This document shows, piece after piece, positions 16,176-25,695 of a stretch of 64,000 nt of DNA. The notes under the pieces are model-generated. The model had not been told where the DNA came from. It ran no database searches and worked only from the letters and a program-made list of their open reading frames with translations. A program made the position numbers and the translations under genes. Source of the DNA: Streptomyces flavofungini. GTDB lineage: Bacteria; Actinomycetota; Actinomycetes; Streptomycetales; Streptomycetaceae. How positions within the stretch are numbered: the first letter of the stretch is position 1; every line of letters starts with the position of its first letter. Location: positions 3,264,001-3,328,000 of the forward strand of contig NZ_CP128846.1 of assembly GCF_030388665.1 (NCBI RefSeq). Direction: 5' to 3'.

Positions 16176-18347
16176 ATGACCATCGAGACCCCGGAAACCG
16201 ACGGGCCCCAGGACGGTGCCGCGCAGCGGCTTTCCTTCCCACGCCGGCACGCCCGCACGCAGCGCTTCTCCCTGGGCGCGCCGCGCGCCTTCACCGTGGC
16301 TCCCGACGGCTCCCGCGTCGTCTTCGTGCGCTCCGCGTCCGGCACGGACCGGTCGGGCGCGCTCTGGGTCCTCGACCTGGCGGACGACGGCGGCGAGCGG
16401 ATCGCGGCCGACCCGCGGGCGCTGCTCGACGGCTCGGCGGAGCGGCTCTCGGCGGCGGAGCGGGCGCGGCGCGAGCGCAGCCGCGAGGGCGGCTCCGGCA
16501 TCGTCGGGTACGCCACCGACGCGGCCGTGGAGCTCGCCGCCTTCGCCCTGTCGGGCCGCCTCTTCGTCGCGGAGCTGCGGGCGGGCACCGCTCGCGAACT
16601 GCCCGCCCCCGCCCCGGTGATCGACCCGCGGCCCTCGCCGGACGGACGGCACATCGCGTACGTGTCCGGGGGCGCCCTGCGCGTCACGGGCGCCGACGGC
16701 CAGGGCGACAGGGCGCTCGCGGCGCCGGACGCGGTCGAGGCGGACACGGTGACGTACGGGCTCGCGGAGTTCATCGCGGCCGAGGAGATGGACCGCCACC
16801 GCGGCTTCTGGTGGTCGCCCGAGTCCGACCGGCTCCTGGTCGCGCGGGTCGACGAGGCGCCCGTGCGGCGCTGGTGGATCGCCGACCCCGCGCACCCGGA
16901 CCGGGAGCCGGTGTCGGTCGCCTATCCGGCGGCGGGCACCGACAACGCGGACGTGCGGCTCTTCGTGGTCGGCCTGGACGGGGTGCGCACCGAGGTCGCG
17001 TGGGACCGGGCCCGCTATCCGTACCTGGCGCGGGTGCACTGGTCGTCGGACGGGGCGCCGCTGCTCCTGGTGCAGGCCCGCGACCAGCGCAGCGCCCTGT
17101 ACCTCGCGGTGGACCCCGACAACGGCTCCACGCGGATGGTGCACGCCGACGAGGACGCGGACTGGCTCGAACTCTTCCCCGGTTCGCCCTCCTGGTCGCC
17201 CAGCGGGCGGCTCGTGCGGATCGCCGACGAGGCCGGCGCGCGGGTGCTCGCCTGGGGCGAGCGGCCGCTGACGGGCCCTCAGCTGCATGTGCGCGCCGTG
17301 CTCGACGTGACCGAGGACTCCGCGCTGATCTCGGCGTCCGCGGGTCCGGGCGCCGCCGATCCGGAGATCGGCGAGGTGCATGTCTACCGCGTCAACGAGC
17401 TCGGCGTGGAGCGGGTCTCGCAGGAGCCCGGGGTGCACTCGGCGGTCCGCGCGGGCGATGTCACCGTGCTGGTTTCGGCCACTCTCGACCGTCCCGGCTC
17501 ACGGGTGTCCGTGCTGCGCGACGGCAAGCAGGTGGCGACCGTCGCCTCGCACGCCCAGCGCCCGGGGCTCACCCCGCGCGTGACGCTCGTCGAAGGGGGC
17601 GCTCGGCGGATTCCGTGCGCCGTGTTGCTCCCCACTGGGTACGACCCGGCGGACGGGCCGCTTCCCGTACTCATGGATCCGTACGGCGGTCCGCACGGGC
17701 AGCGTGTGATGAGGGCCCACAACGTCTACCTCACCTCGCAGTGGTTCGCCGACCAGGGCTTCGCCGTCGTCGTCGCCGACGGGCGCGGGACGCCGGGACG
17801 TTCGCCCGCCTGGGAGAAGTCCGTCAAGGGTGACCTCACGCGCACCCTCGACGACCAGGTCGAGGCGCTGCACGCGCTCGCCGAACGCTTTCCCCTCGAC
17901 CTCGGGCGGGTCGCCATGCGCGGCTGGTCCTTCGGCGGCTATCTCTCCGCCATGGCCGTCCTGCGCCGGCCCGACGTCTTCCACGCCGCCGTCGCCGGGG
18001 CGCCCGTCACCGATCTCCGCCTCTACGACACCCATTACCAGGAGCGCTACCTCGACGACCCCCGGACCTCGCCCGAGGCCTACCGCAACAGCTCCCTCGT
18101 CTCCGACGACGGGCTCGTCGACCCCGGGGAGCCGCACCGGCCGATGCTCATCATTCACGGGCTCGCCGACGACAACGTGGTCGTGGCGCACTCCCTGCGG
18201 CTGTCCTCGGCGCTGCTCGCCGCCGGGCGGCCGCACGAGGTCCTGCCCCTCTCCGGAGTCACCCACATGACCCCCCAGGAGCAAGTGGCCGAGAACCTCC
18301 TCCTGCTCCAGGTCGACTTCCTGAAGCGCGCCCTGTCCCTCCCTTAA
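16176..18347 (+). CDS. S9 family dipeptidyl-peptidase IV-like serine peptidase
   Basis: 723 residues with no signal peptide, so probably cytoplasmic. Residues 50-440 form a DPP4-type beta-propeller (repeats with SPDGRHIAYVSGG and SPSGRLVRIAD). The alpha/beta hydrolase domain follows, with catalytic S585 in GWSFGGYL, D665 in HGLADDNVV and H697 in SGVTHMTPQ. The EE motif that binds the substrate amino terminus is seen in FIAAEEMDRHRGFWWSP near residue 200. It should release N-terminal dipeptides. It is convergent with two oligopeptide uptake operons, so a role in using imported peptides is likely but inferred. Confidence 0.9.
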   Translation: MTIETPETDGPQDGAAQRLSFPRRHARTQRFSLGAPRAFTVAPDGSRVVFVRSASGTDRSGALWVLDLADDGGERIAADPRALLDGSAERLSAAERARRERSREGGSGIVGYATDAAVELAAFALSGRLFVAELRAGTARELPAPAPVIDPRPSPDGRHIAYVSGGALRVTGADGQGDRALAAPDAVEADTVTYGLAEFIAAEEMDRHRGFWWSPESDRLLVARVDEAPVRRWWIADPAHPDREPVSVAYPAAGTDNADVRLFVVGLDGVRTEVAWDRARYPYLARVHWSSDGAPLLLVQARDQRSALYLAVDPDNGSTRMVHADEDADWLELFPGSPSWSPSGRLVRIADEAGARVLAWGERPLTGPQLHVRAVLDVTEDSALISASAGPGAADPEIGEVHVYRVNELGVERVSQEPGVHSAVRAGDVTVLVSATLDRPGSRVSVLRDGKQVATVASHAQRPGLTPRVTLVEGGARRIPCAVLLPTGYDPADGPLPVLMDPYGGPHGQRVMRAHNVYLTSQWFADQGFAVVVADGRGTPGRSPAWEKSVKGDLTRTLDDQVEALHALAERFPLDLGRVAMRGWSFGGYLSAMAVLRRPDVFHAAVAGAPVTDLRLYDTHYQERYLDDPRTSPEAYRNSSLVSDDGLVDPGEPHRPMLIIHGLADDNVVVAHSLRLSSALLAAGRPHEVLPLSGVTHMTPQEQVAENLLLLQVDFLKRALSLP

Positions 18348-18366
18348 TCGCCCGTACCGCACGGCG

Positions 18367-18400
18367 ACCGGCCGGGGTGACATGGCGCACCCCGGCCGGT
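18367..18400 (+). terminator. Terminator of the S9 peptidase gene
   Basis: A perfect 13-bp stem (ACCGGCCGGGGTG and complement) with an 8-base loop, 20 bases after the peptidase stop. Confidence 0.75.
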
Positions 18401-18563
18401 CCAACGGCACCCGCACGGCCGTACCCCCACACCTTGCCCGCCCGATGTCTCCCCCACGGGTCGACGGGGTTGCCCGAATGTTTCCTGCTCCCCCACCCCG
18501 CCCCTTCCCGAAACCGGGGCTGCGCCCCTGGACCCCGGGGGTGGGTGTCCCCTTCGGGTGGCC

Positions 18564-18720
18564 GGGGGCGCCGCCGATCGGCCTGCGGCCTCGTCCTCAA
18601 ACGCCGGACGGGCTGAGATGTGCCGGGCTGTTGACCGGATGGTGCAAGTTCGGGCGGGTGGGTGGGAGAAAGCCCGTCCGGCGCTTGAGGCGAGCGCGAA
18701 GCGCGATCGGCGGCGCCCCC
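18564..18720. repeat. Long inverted repeat element, Streptomyces intergenic type, copy 1
   Basis: Two 50-base arms (18564-18613 and 18671-18720) are imperfect complements, starting with GGGGGCGCCGCCGATCG and reaching CGCCGGACGGGCT. The loop is about 57 bases and contains GGTGGGTGGGAGAAA next to the right arm. Elements with GCCGGACGGGCT are scattered between Streptomyces genes. This one lies between convergent genes and fills the 400-base gap together with the terminator at 18367. A related copy is at 37442-37596. Confidence 0.7.
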
Positions 18721-18754
18721 GTCCCACCCGCACGGGACGTCCCGCGAGCGCCGC

Positions 18755-19822
18755 TCACGGCACCACGTGCTTCTCCTCCGCGAAGTGGCAGGCCGAGTCA
18801 TGCGCCGCGGGCCCCGCAACCCCCCGGAACTCCGCCGGAACGGCGAGCGCGGGCACCTCCAGGGCGCACCGCTCCTGCGCCTTCCAGCACCGGGTCCGGA
18901 ACCGGCACCCGGAAGGGGGATTGGCGGGCGACGGCACGTCCCCGCTCAGGATGATCCGCTCGCGGTGCTCCCGGGCGTCCGGATCGGGTACGGGCACGGC
19001 GGACAGCAGGGCCTGCGTGTAGGGATGCGTCGGATGTTCGTAGATCTCGGAGTCGGTCCCGGTCTCGACGATCCGCCCGAGGTACATGACCCCGACGCGG
19101 TCGGAGATGTGCCGCACGATGGACAGGTCGTGGGCGATGAACACGTACGAGAGGTGGAAATCGCTCTGCAGGCGGTCCAGGAGGTTGACGACCTGGGCCT
19201 GGACGGAGACGTCGAGCGCGGAGACGGGCTCGTCGGCGACGATGATCTCGGGCCGCAGGGCGAGCCCGCGGGCGATGCCGATGCGCTGCCGCTGCCCGCC
19301 GGAGAACTGGTGGGGGTAGCGGTTGATGTACTCGGGGTTGAGCCCGACGACGTCGAGGAGTTCCTGGACCTTGGCGCGGCGCGACCCCTTGGGGGCGACC
19401 TCGGGGTGGATCTCGTACGGCTCCCCGATGATGTCGCCGACGGTCATGCGGGGGTTCAGGGACGTGTAGGGGTCCTGGAAGACCATCTGGATGTTGCGGC
19501 GGACGGCCTTGAGGGCTCGTCCCGACAGCTTGGTGATGTCCTCGCCCTTGTACTGGATCTCGCCGGCGGTGGGACGCTCCAGGTTGACGAGCATCTTGGC
19601 GACGGTGGACTTCCCGCAGCCGGACTCCCCGACGATGCCGAGGGTCTCCCCGGCGGAGAGTTCGAAGTCGACGCCGTCGACGGCCTTGACGGCGCCGATC
19701 TGCCGTTTGATGAGGATGCCCTGCGTGAGCGGGTAGTGCTTGACGAGCCCGCGGACCCGGAGGAGCGGCTCGGTCGTGACCGGCTTCTCGGCCGCGTCCG
19801 CCGTCTTGGCCATGTCAGCCAC
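18755..19822 (-). CDS. Oligopeptide ABC transporter ATPase (OppF type), operon 1
   Basis: 355 residues from a GTG at 19822, with GGAG eight bases upstream and an 8-base overlap with the preceding gene. Walker A is GESGCGKST, the signature [17 protein letters not shown], Walker [13 protein letters not shown], and the switch His is in [11 protein letters not shown]. The C-terminal oligopeptide/dipeptide-transporter tail has the Cys pattern [14 protein letters not shown]. It is the last gene of the five-gene operon and pairs with the OppD-type ATPase at 19815. Its closest relative in the window is the gene at 26350. Confidence 0.92.
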   Translation of the reverse strand: MADMAKTADAAEKPVTTEPLLRVRGLVKHYPLTQGILIKRQIGAVKAVDGVDFELSAGETLGIVGESGCGKSTVAKMLVNLERPTAGEIQYKGEDITKLSGRALKAVRRNIQMVFQDPYTSLNPRMTVGDIIGEPYEIHPEVAPKGSRRAKVQELLDVVGLNPEYINRYPHQFSGGQRQRIGIARGLALRPEIIVADEPVSALDVSVQAQVVNLLDRLQSDFHLSYVFIAHDLSIVRHISDRVGVMYLGRIVETGTDSEIYEHPTHPYTQALLSAVPVPDPDAREHRERIILSGDVPSPANPPSGCRFRTRCWKAQERCALEVPALAVPAEFRGVAGPAAHDSACHFAEEKHVVP

Positions 19823-20858
19823 GGAGGGTCTCCTTCCAGAAGTGGCAGGCGCTGTGCCGCTCAGCGGTGAGTCCCTCGTACGTGACCCTGGCGAGCGGCG
19901 GGACGTCGGTGCGGCACACGTCCTGGGCCATCGGGCAGCGCGGGTTGAAGGCGCAGCCGGGCGGGATGTTCATGAGGTTGGGCGGCAGGCCCTTGATGGC
20001 GAAGAGGTCCTGGCCCTTCTGGTCGAGGCGCGGGATGGATTCGAGCAGGCCCTTGGTGTACGGGTGCGCGGGGGCCTTGTAGATCTCGTGGACGGGGGCC
20101 TTCTCGACGATCCGGCCCGCGTACATGACGGCGATGGTGTCGGCGACGTCGGCGACCACGCCGAGGTCGTGGGTGATCAGGATGAGGCCCATGTTCAGCT
20201 CGCGCTGGAGCTCGGCGAGGAGCTCCATGACCTGGGCCTGGACGGTGACGTCGAGGGCGGTCGTGGGTTCGTCGGCGATGATCAGGGAGGGTTCGAGCGC
20301 CATCGCCATGGCGATCATGATGCGCTGGCGCATGCCGCCGCTGAACTGGTGCGGGTACTGGGTGACGCGTTCCTTGGCGGCGGGGATGCGGACCCGGTCC
20401 ATCAGCTCGACGGCCTTGGCGCGGGCGTCCTTGCGGGACATCCCCCGGTGCACGATGAACATCTCGCCGAGCTGGTCGCCGACGCTGAGCACCGGGTTCA
20501 GGGAGCTGAGGGCGTCCTGGAAGATCATGGCCATGCCCGCGCCGCGGATCCTGCGCCGCTCCTCCTCCTTGAGCTTCAGCAGGTCCTGGCCCTGGAAGAG
20601 GATCTCGCCTGAGGTGATGCGTCCCGGCGGGATGTCGAGGATGCCCATGACGGCCTGGGCGGTGACGGACTTGCCGGAGCCGGACTCGCCGAGCACGGCC
20701 AGGGTCTCGCCCGCGTCCACGGCGTAGTCGACGCCGTTGACGGCCTTGGCGACGCCGTCGCGGGTCCTGAACTCCACGTGCAGGTCGCGGACTTCGAGCA
20801 GCTTGGATGCCGGGTCGGATGCGGTGCCGGTTGCCGTGTTGGATGCCGTGGTCGCCAT
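19815..20858 (-). CDS. Oligopeptide ABC transporter ATPase (OppD type), operon 1
   Basis: 347 residues. Walker A is GESGSGKSV, the signature [17 protein letters not shown], Walker [13 protein letters not shown], and the switch His is in [11 protein letters not shown]. The C-terminal tail has [14 protein letters not shown]. The first 20 residues are a Thr/Ala-rich extension. It lies six bases after the OppC-type permease gene and overlaps the next ATPase gene by 8 bases, so all are one transcript. It energises uptake of peptides through the two permeases. Confidence 0.92.
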   Translation of the reverse strand: MATTASNTATGTASDPASKLLEVRDLHVEFRTRDGVAKAVNGVDYAVDAGETLAVLGESGSGKSVTAQAVMGILDIPPGRITSGEILFQGQDLLKLKEEERRRIRGAGMAMIFQDALSSLNPVLSVGDQLGEMFIVHRGMSRKDARAKAVELMDRVRIPAAKERVTQYPHQFSGGMRQRIMIAMAMALEPSLIIADEPTTALDVTVQAQVMELLAELQRELNMGLILITHDLGVVADVADTIAVMYAGRIVEKAPVHEIYKAPAHPYTKGLLESIPRLDQKGQDLFAIKGLPPNLMNIPPGCAFNPRCPMAQDVCRTDVPPLARVTYEGLTAERHSACHFWKETLRG

Positions 20859-20864
20859 GGGCGC

Positions 20865-21851
20865 CTACCTCAGCTTCGGGTCGAGGGCGTCGCGCACCGC
20901 GTCGCCGAGCATGATGAACGCGAGCACGGTCACCGCGAGGGCGCCCGCGGGCCAGAGCAGCATGTGCGGGGCGTTGCGGATGTACGGGGAGGCGGCGGAG
21001 ATGTCGATGCCCCAGCTCACCGTGGGGGGCTTCAGGCCGACGCCCAGGTAGGACAGCGTCGCTTCCAGGGCGATGTAGGTGCCGAGGGCGATGGTCGCGA
21101 CGACGATGACCGGGGCGACGGCGTTGGGCGTGATGTGCCGCAGGAGCATCCGCGAGTTGGAGGCGCCGAGGGCGCGGGCGGCCTGGACGTAGTCGTTCTG
21201 TTTGGCGGTGATGACGGAGCCGCGGGCGATGCGGGAGATCTGCGGCCAGCCGAGCAGGACCATGAAGCCGATCACGGGCCAGACGGTGTTGCTGGTGACG
21301 ACGGAGAGCAGCACCAGGCCGCCGAGGACGACGGGGATCGCGAAGAAGACGTCGGTGATGCGGGAGAGGATCGCGTCCCACACCCCGCCGAAGAACCCGG
21401 CGAGCCCGCCGAGCACGCTGCCCAGGACTGCGACGCCGAGAGTGGCGCACACGCCGACGGTGACGGAGGCGCGGGCGCCGTAGACGGTGCGCGTGTAGAC
21501 GTCGCAGCCCTGGCCGTTGAAGCCGAAGGGGTGGCCGGGCGAGGAGCCCTTCTGGGCGTTGGCGAGGTCGCAGTCAAGCGGGTCGCCGGAGGCGATCACG
21601 GAGGGCCACAGCGAGATGAAGACCAGGAAGAGGATGATCAGGCCCGAGAGCAGGAAGACCGGGTTGCGGCGCAGGTCGCGCCAGGCGTCGGACCACAGGC
21701 TGCGGGCGGGCGCGGCGGCTCCGCTGCCGCCGGGCCCGCCCTCGGGGCCGCCCGGGGCCAGCGTCGTCGCCTCACTCGCCGCGAGGTCCATCGCGCCGCC
21801 CGCACCGGTCCCTGCGATGGCGCCCTCGGCGGGCTCATGGGGTTCAGGCAT
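20865..21851 (-). CDS. Oligopeptide ABC transporter permease (OppC type), operon 1
   Basis: 328 residues. An N-terminal cytoplasmic stretch of about 60 residues ends in LWSDAWRDLRRNPVF, typical of OppC; six membrane helices follow. The EAA-type loop reads ALGASNSRMLLRHITPNAVAPVIV. Between helices 1 and 2 an external loop carries DCDLANAQKGSSPGHPFGFN. It overlaps the OppB-type gene by 8 bases. Confidence 0.9.
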   Translation of the reverse strand: MPEPHEPAEGAIAGTGAGGAMDLAASEATTLAPGGPEGGPGGSGAAAPARSLWSDAWRDLRRNPVFLLSGLIILFLVFISLWPSVIASGDPLDCDLANAQKGSSPGHPFGFNGQGCDVYTRTVYGARASVTVGVCATLGVAVLGSVLGGLAGFFGGVWDAILSRITDVFFAIPVVLGGLVLLSVVTSNTVWPVIGFMVLLGWPQISRIARGSVITAKQNDYVQAARALGASNSRMLLRHITPNAVAPVIVVATIALGTYIALEATLSYLGVGLKPPTVSWGIDISAASPYIRNAPHMLLWPAGALAVTVLAFIMLGDAVRDALDPKLR

Positions 21852-22767
21852 AGCGGATCCTCGGGTCGAGTACGGCGTACAACAGGTCGACGATCAGGTT
21901 CGCCAGCAGGAAGACGAGGACGAGCACCGTCACGAACCCGACGACGGTCTGGGTGCTCTGCCGCAGGATCCCCTGGTAGAGCTGGAAGCCGACGCCGTGG
22001 ATGTTGAAGATCCGCTCGGTGACGATGGCGCCGCCCATGAGCGCGCCCACGTCCGTGCCGATGAAGGTGACCACCGGGATCAGGGAGTTGCGCAGCAGGT
22101 GCCGGGTGATCACACGCCGCCGCGGCAGCCCCTTCGCCACGGCCGTGCGGACGTAGTCGGCACGGCGGTTCTCGGCGATGGAGGTGCGGGTGAGGCGGGT
22201 GACGTACGCCAGGGAGACGGACGCGAGCACGAGTCCCGGCACGATCAGCTCGTCGACGGTCGCCTCGGTCGACACGGACGGTTTGATGACGCCCCACTCG
22301 ACGCCGAGCAGCAGCTGGAGGAGCAGACCGGTGACGAACGTGGGGATGGAGATGACCACGAGCGTCAGGAGCAGCACGACCGTGTCGACGGGCTTGCCGC
22401 GCCGCAGGCCGGTGAGGACGCCCAGCGAGATGCCGATGACGATCTCGAAGACGACGGCGACGAGGGTGAGCCTGAGGGTCACGGGGAACGCCGACGACAT
22501 CAGCTCGGTGACCTTCTGGCCGTTGAAGGCGGTGCCGAAGTCTCCGGTGAAGACGTTGCCCATGTACGTCGCGTATTGCTGCCACACGGGCTTGTCGAGG
22601 CCGAACTCCTTCTTCAGCTGGGCGGCCGTCGCGGGGTCGCACTTGCGGTCGCCGCAGAGGCCCGCGATGGGGTCGCCCATCACGTTGACCATCAGGAAGA
22701 TCAGCAGGGTGGCGCCGAAGAAGACCGGGATCATCTGCAGCAGACGCCGGATCACATAACGACCCAT
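21844..22767 (-). CDS. Oligopeptide ABC transporter permease (OppB type), operon 1
   Basis: 307 residues, starting MGRYVIRRLLQMIPVFFGAT as OppB/DppB proteins do. Six membrane helices are visible, and the EAA loop is VAKGLPRRRVITRHLLRNSL. The large external loop after helix 1 has CGDRKCDPATAAQLKKEFGL. The ATG follows CTGGAGCGAG. A hairpin (22790-22827) separates it from the binding-protein gene upstream, so it should be expressed at a lower level than that gene. Confidence 0.9.
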   Translation of the reverse strand: MGRYVIRRLLQMIPVFFGATLLIFLMVNVMGDPIAGLCGDRKCDPATAAQLKKEFGLDKPVWQQYATYMGNVFTGDFGTAFNGQKVTELMSSAFPVTLRLTLVAVVFEIVIGISLGVLTGLRRGKPVDTVVLLLTLVVISIPTFVTGLLLQLLLGVEWGVIKPSVSTEATVDELIVPGLVLASVSLAYVTRLTRTSIAENRRADYVRTAVAKGLPRRRVITRHLLRNSLIPVVTFIGTDVGALMGGAIVTERIFNIHGVGFQLYQGILRQSTQTVVGFVTVLVLVFLLANLIVDLLYAVLDPRIRYA

Positions 22768-22789
22768 GGGGCTCGCTCCAGGAGTAGCG

Positions 22790-22827
22790 GGAGCGGCCGC
22801 CCGGCGGGGGCGCCGAGCGGCCGCTCC
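22790..22827 (-). terminator. Intra-operon hairpin between binding protein and permease genes
   Basis: An 11-bp stem (GGAGCGGCCGC and complement) with a 16-base loop, after the lipoprotein gene stop. Partial termination or 3' protection here would give more binding protein than channel. Confidence 0.55.
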
Positions 22828-22834
22828 ACCGACG

Positions 22835-24463
22835 TCAGTTGACCTTGATCTCCTCGTACACCGGCACGCTGAACTGGTTCAGGGCGACGTCCGAGACCTT
22901 GTCCGAGTAGCCGGCGCTGCCGTTCTGGTACCAGAGCGGGATGGCGGGCATGTCCTTGGCGAGGATCTTCTCGGCGTCCTGGAACTTGCTGACGGCCTTG
23001 GCGGCGTCCGTCTCTCCGTTGGCCTCGTTGATGAGCTTGTCGAAGTCCTTGTTGGAGTACTTGCCGTCGTTGGACGAGGCGTCCGTGAAGTAGTTCGGCT
23101 CCAGGAAGTTCTGGATCAGCGGGTAGTCCATCTGCCAGCCCGCGCGCCAGGCCCCGTCGAGCTTCTGCTGGGACGCCTGGCTGCGGAAGTCGGCGAAGGT
23201 GCCGATGGGGTTGCCGACGCAGGCCTTGTCGTTGCCGAGGGCGCGGTTGATGGAGTTGCAGACGGCGTCCACCCACTCCTTGTGCGAACCGGTGTCCGCG
23301 TTGTACGAGATCTTGAGGGTGCCGCCGGGGATGCCCCCGCCCTCCTCGACGAGCTTCTTCGCCTCGGCCGCGTCGTACTTGCACAGGTCACCGCACACGC
23401 TGTCGCTGTAGCCGCCGTCCTCGCCGAGCACCGGCGAGGTCCAGTCCTTGGCGGGGGTGCGGGTCTTCTGGAAGATCGTGTCGGTGATCTGGTCACGGTT
23501 GATGGCCCGGGAGAGCCCCTGGCGGACCTTCTCCGCCCCCGCCTTGTCCCACTTCTCGTCGTAGAACGGGAAGGCGAGCGTCTGGATGATCCCGGCGGGG
23601 GTGTTGATGTACCGGTCCCCCAGGTCGCTCTTCACGTTCTTCAGCTGCGAGGCGGGCACGTCGTCGACGAGGTCCAGGTTCCCCGCCATGAGGTCCGTGT
23701 AGGCGGTGTTGTTGTCGGTGTAGACCTTGAGGTCGACCCCGCCGTTCTGCGCCTTGTCGTCCCCCTTGTAGTCGTCCCACTTCCTGAGCTCCATCTTGGA
23801 GCCCTTCTGGTACGACTTGATGGTGTACGGGCCGTTGCCGACGGGCTTGGACAGCCAGGCCTCGTGGTTGTCGAAGAAGGCCTTGGGCAGCGGCGCGAAG
23901 GAGGGGTAGCCGAGGGTCTCGGGCCAGGTGGAGAACTTCTGCGTGAGCTTCACGGTGAAGGTCTTGGAGTCGACGACCTTCAGCCCCGACAGGGTCTCCG
24001 CCGTCGCGTTCCCCTTCTCCGGGTGAACCTTGTCGTACCCCTCGATGTACCCGAAGAAGTAGGCGTTCTTCTGGTTGTTCTTCAGGTGCGCCCCGTAGTT
24101 CCACGCGTCGACGAACGACTTCGCGGTGACCGCCTCGCCGTTGCTGAACTTCCACCCGTCCTTGAGCTTCACGGTGAAGTTCTGCGAGTCCTTCGACTCG
24201 ATGGACTCGGCGATCATGTCCTTGGCCTCGCCGGTCTTCGGGTCGTACCGCTTCAGCCCGCGGAAGACCATGTCCAGGACCTTGCCGCCCTGCACCTCGT
24301 TCGTGTTCGCGGGCTCCAGCGGGTTCTGCGGATCCCCCCAGGATGACCCCACGATCCCGGAGCCGTCGCCACCACCACCGCTGCTCCCACCCCCACAGGC
24401 CGTCGCCGCGAGTGCGACGGCCACCGCACCCGCGGCCCACTTGGCGTGCGTGGCTCCACGCAT
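22835..24463 (-). CDS. Peptide-binding lipoprotein (family 5 solute-binding protein), operon 1
   Basis: 542 residues. A short lipoprotein signal ends in the lipobox LAATAC with the lipidated Cys near residue 23, followed by a flexible Gly/Ser linker. The SBP family 5 fold shows ANTNEVQGGKVLDMVFRGL, LKDGWKFSNGEAVTAKSFV and RQGLSRAINRDQI. It captures oligopeptides outside the membrane and hands them to the permeases. It is the first gene of the operon. The local order and synteny make it a candidate relative of BldKB, but the second operon is an equally good candidate. Confidence 0.9.
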   Translation of the reverse strand: MRGATHAKWAAGAVAVALAATACGGGSSGGGGDGSGIVGSSWGDPQNPLEPANTNEVQGGKVLDMVFRGLKRYDPKTGEAKDMIAESIESKDSQNFTVKLKDGWKFSNGEAVTAKSFVDAWNYGAHLKNNQKNAYFFGYIEGYDKVHPEKGNATAETLSGLKVVDSKTFTVKLTQKFSTWPETLGYPSFAPLPKAFFDNHEAWLSKPVGNGPYTIKSYQKGSKMELRKWDDYKGDDKAQNGGVDLKVYTDNNTAYTDLMAGNLDLVDDVPASQLKNVKSDLGDRYINTPAGIIQTLAFPFYDEKWDKAGAEKVRQGLSRAINRDQITDTIFQKTRTPAKDWTSPVLGEDGGYSDSVCGDLCKYDAAEAKKLVEEGGGIPGGTLKISYNADTGSHKEWVDAVCNSINRALGNDKACVGNPIGTFADFRSQASQQKLDGAWRAGWQMDYPLIQNFLEPNYFTDASSNDGKYSNKDFDKLINEANGETDAAKAVSKFQDAEKILAKDMPAIPLWYQNGSAGYSDKVSDVALNQFSVPVYEEIKVN

Positions 24464-24577
24464 GGAGTGCCTCCTCGATCGCTCTGCGCGCCGACAGTGC
24501 GCGCGTTACCGCAAATATCACGGCAGAGCGGACGAACCGCACATTTAGCCCGGCCGTATGAGGAGGAGGCCATCCGG

Positions 24578-25204
24578 ATGTACGCATGCGGCCCGGCGGG
24601 GCCTCGCTACGCTTCCCGCGTGGACTACGCGGAGATGCGCGCGATCGCCGAGGAGCTCGGGGCCTACGCCGAGCAGCTCGAGGGCTCCTGGAGCGTAGAG
24701 ATCGGCCCTTCCGGGCCGATACTGGCCATGATGTGCCCGTCCAAGAGGCACGAGGGCACGGTCCGTCGAATCTGCAAACAACTCGACGAGCAGCTTCCAG
24801 CTACCCACCCCGGCTACATCTGCGCCAACGGCCCCGAGATCGAGCACCCCTCGATCGGCCGCATGCGCCGACCGGACGCCGTGGTGATCCCGGAGGCGGT
24901 GCTCGACGAGGAAGGCCTGGCCGTGGACGCCTCCCAGGTCCTGGCGGTCATCGAGATCGTCTCCCCCTCGACCTCGGAGAACGACTACGTCGGAAAGCTC
25001 GCCGACTACCCCGCGATGGGCATCGAGCACTACCTGATCGTCGACCCCAGGAAGGGCACCGTCGAGGTGCGCACCGAGCCGTGCGGGACGCACTACAGGA
25101 AGACGGAGCCCTACATCTTCGGCGACCAGGTCTCCCTGGGCCCCTGGACCATCGACACATCCGCCTTCCGGCGTTACGCGAAGCCGGGGCAAGCCGGGGG
25201 CTGA
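24578..25204 (+). CDS. Uma2-family (DUF820) PD-(D/E)XK nuclease-like protein
   Basis: 208 residues from an ATG with AGGAGGAGG at 24561-24569. The Uma2 core has RRPDAVVIPEAVL, VLAVIEIVSPSTSENDYVGK and YPAMGIEHYLIVDPRKGTV, giving the D...E-x-V...K arrangement of this fold. Family members are abundant in Streptomyces and of unknown physiological role. It is divergent from the peptide-binding lipoprotein gene and starts the accessory insert between the two Opp operons. A second, distant family member lies at 60218. Confidence 0.85.
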   Translation: MYACGPAGPRYASRVDYAEMRAIAEELGAYAEQLEGSWSVEIGPSGPILAMMCPSKRHEGTVRRICKQLDEQLPATHPGYICANGPEIEHPSIGRMRRPDAVVIPEAVLDEEGLAVDASQVLAVIEIVSPSTSENDYVGKLADYPAMGIEHYLIVDPRKGTVEVRTEPCGTHYRKTEPYIFGDQVSLGPWTIDTSAFRRYAKPGQAGG

Positions 25205-25205
25205 G

Positions 25206-25322
25206 TCACGCCTGGTCGCGTGCGCTCGCCTTGATGTGGTGGAGGAGCCCGCGCAGGGCGGCCGGGGTGGTCGTGGCCATCTCTGCGGGGCGGTCGCTCT
25301 CGCGGAGGCAAAGCGGCCTGGT
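25206..25322 (-). pseudogene. Relic of a DUF397-type gene C-terminus
   Basis: The reverse strand reads CLRESDRPAEMATTTPAAL then RGLLHHIKASARDQA and a stop, which looks like the conserved C-terminal end of DUF397 proteins (RESD-x-P ... TPAALRxLL). A stop codon lies immediately upstream in frame and no start or N-terminal half is present. DUF397 genes normally accompany an XRE-type regulator; none is here. Read as the broken remains of such a pair. Confidence 0.45.
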
Positions 25323-25374
25323 TCAGCGTCTCCGCCAAGGAACGGGACGACGCACCATGAGCGGTGCACTCGGG

Positions 25375-25392
25375 GTGTACCAGCGGTGTACC
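25375..25392 (+). promoter_or_regulatory. Direct repeat GTGTACC, candidate operator of the toxin-antitoxin operon
   Basis: Two copies of GTGTACC (25375-25381 and 25386-25392) are spaced 11 bases apart, one helical turn, and end 9 bases before the antitoxin ATG. Antitoxins often repress their own promoter through such repeats. Confidence 0.4.
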
Positions 25393-25401
25393 GTCGAGCG
25401 T

Positions 25402-25695
25402 ATGGCTGACTCCACCATCAAGGTGCCCGAGGAAACCCGCGATCATCTGGCCGCCCTCGCCAGAGAGCGCGGCACGACGATAGGAGCCTTGGTGGCCGCC
25501 CTCGCAGCCGAGCAGCTGACCGCCGAACAGTCCCGGGCTCGCGTAGCCGAGGCTCGCAAGGTGCTGCGCGAGCGCATGGGCGTCACGCTGACCGACGAGG
25601 AGTTCGACCGGACGCCGCACGCCCTCGACCGTGTCTACGAGGTCGCGGCGCAGAATGCCCAGGACACCTTGCGCGGCCGGAGCAATACCGCGTGA
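25402..25695 (+). CDS. Antitoxin of a type II toxin-antitoxin pair
   Basis: 97 residues. The N-terminus MADSTIKVPEETRDHLAALA looks like a ribbon-helix-helix DNA-binding domain, and the C-terminal half (LTDEEFDRTPHALDRVYEVA) is acidic/helical as in toxin-binding regions. Its stop overlaps the toxin start by four bases (GTGA), the usual coupling in these pairs. Repeats at 25375-25392 may be the operator. The exact family is not certain. Confidence 0.7.
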   Translation: MADSTIKVPEETRDHLAALARERGTTIGALVAALAAEQLTAEQSRARVAEARKVLRERMGVTLTDEEFDRTPHALDRVYEVAAQNAQDTLRGRSNTA

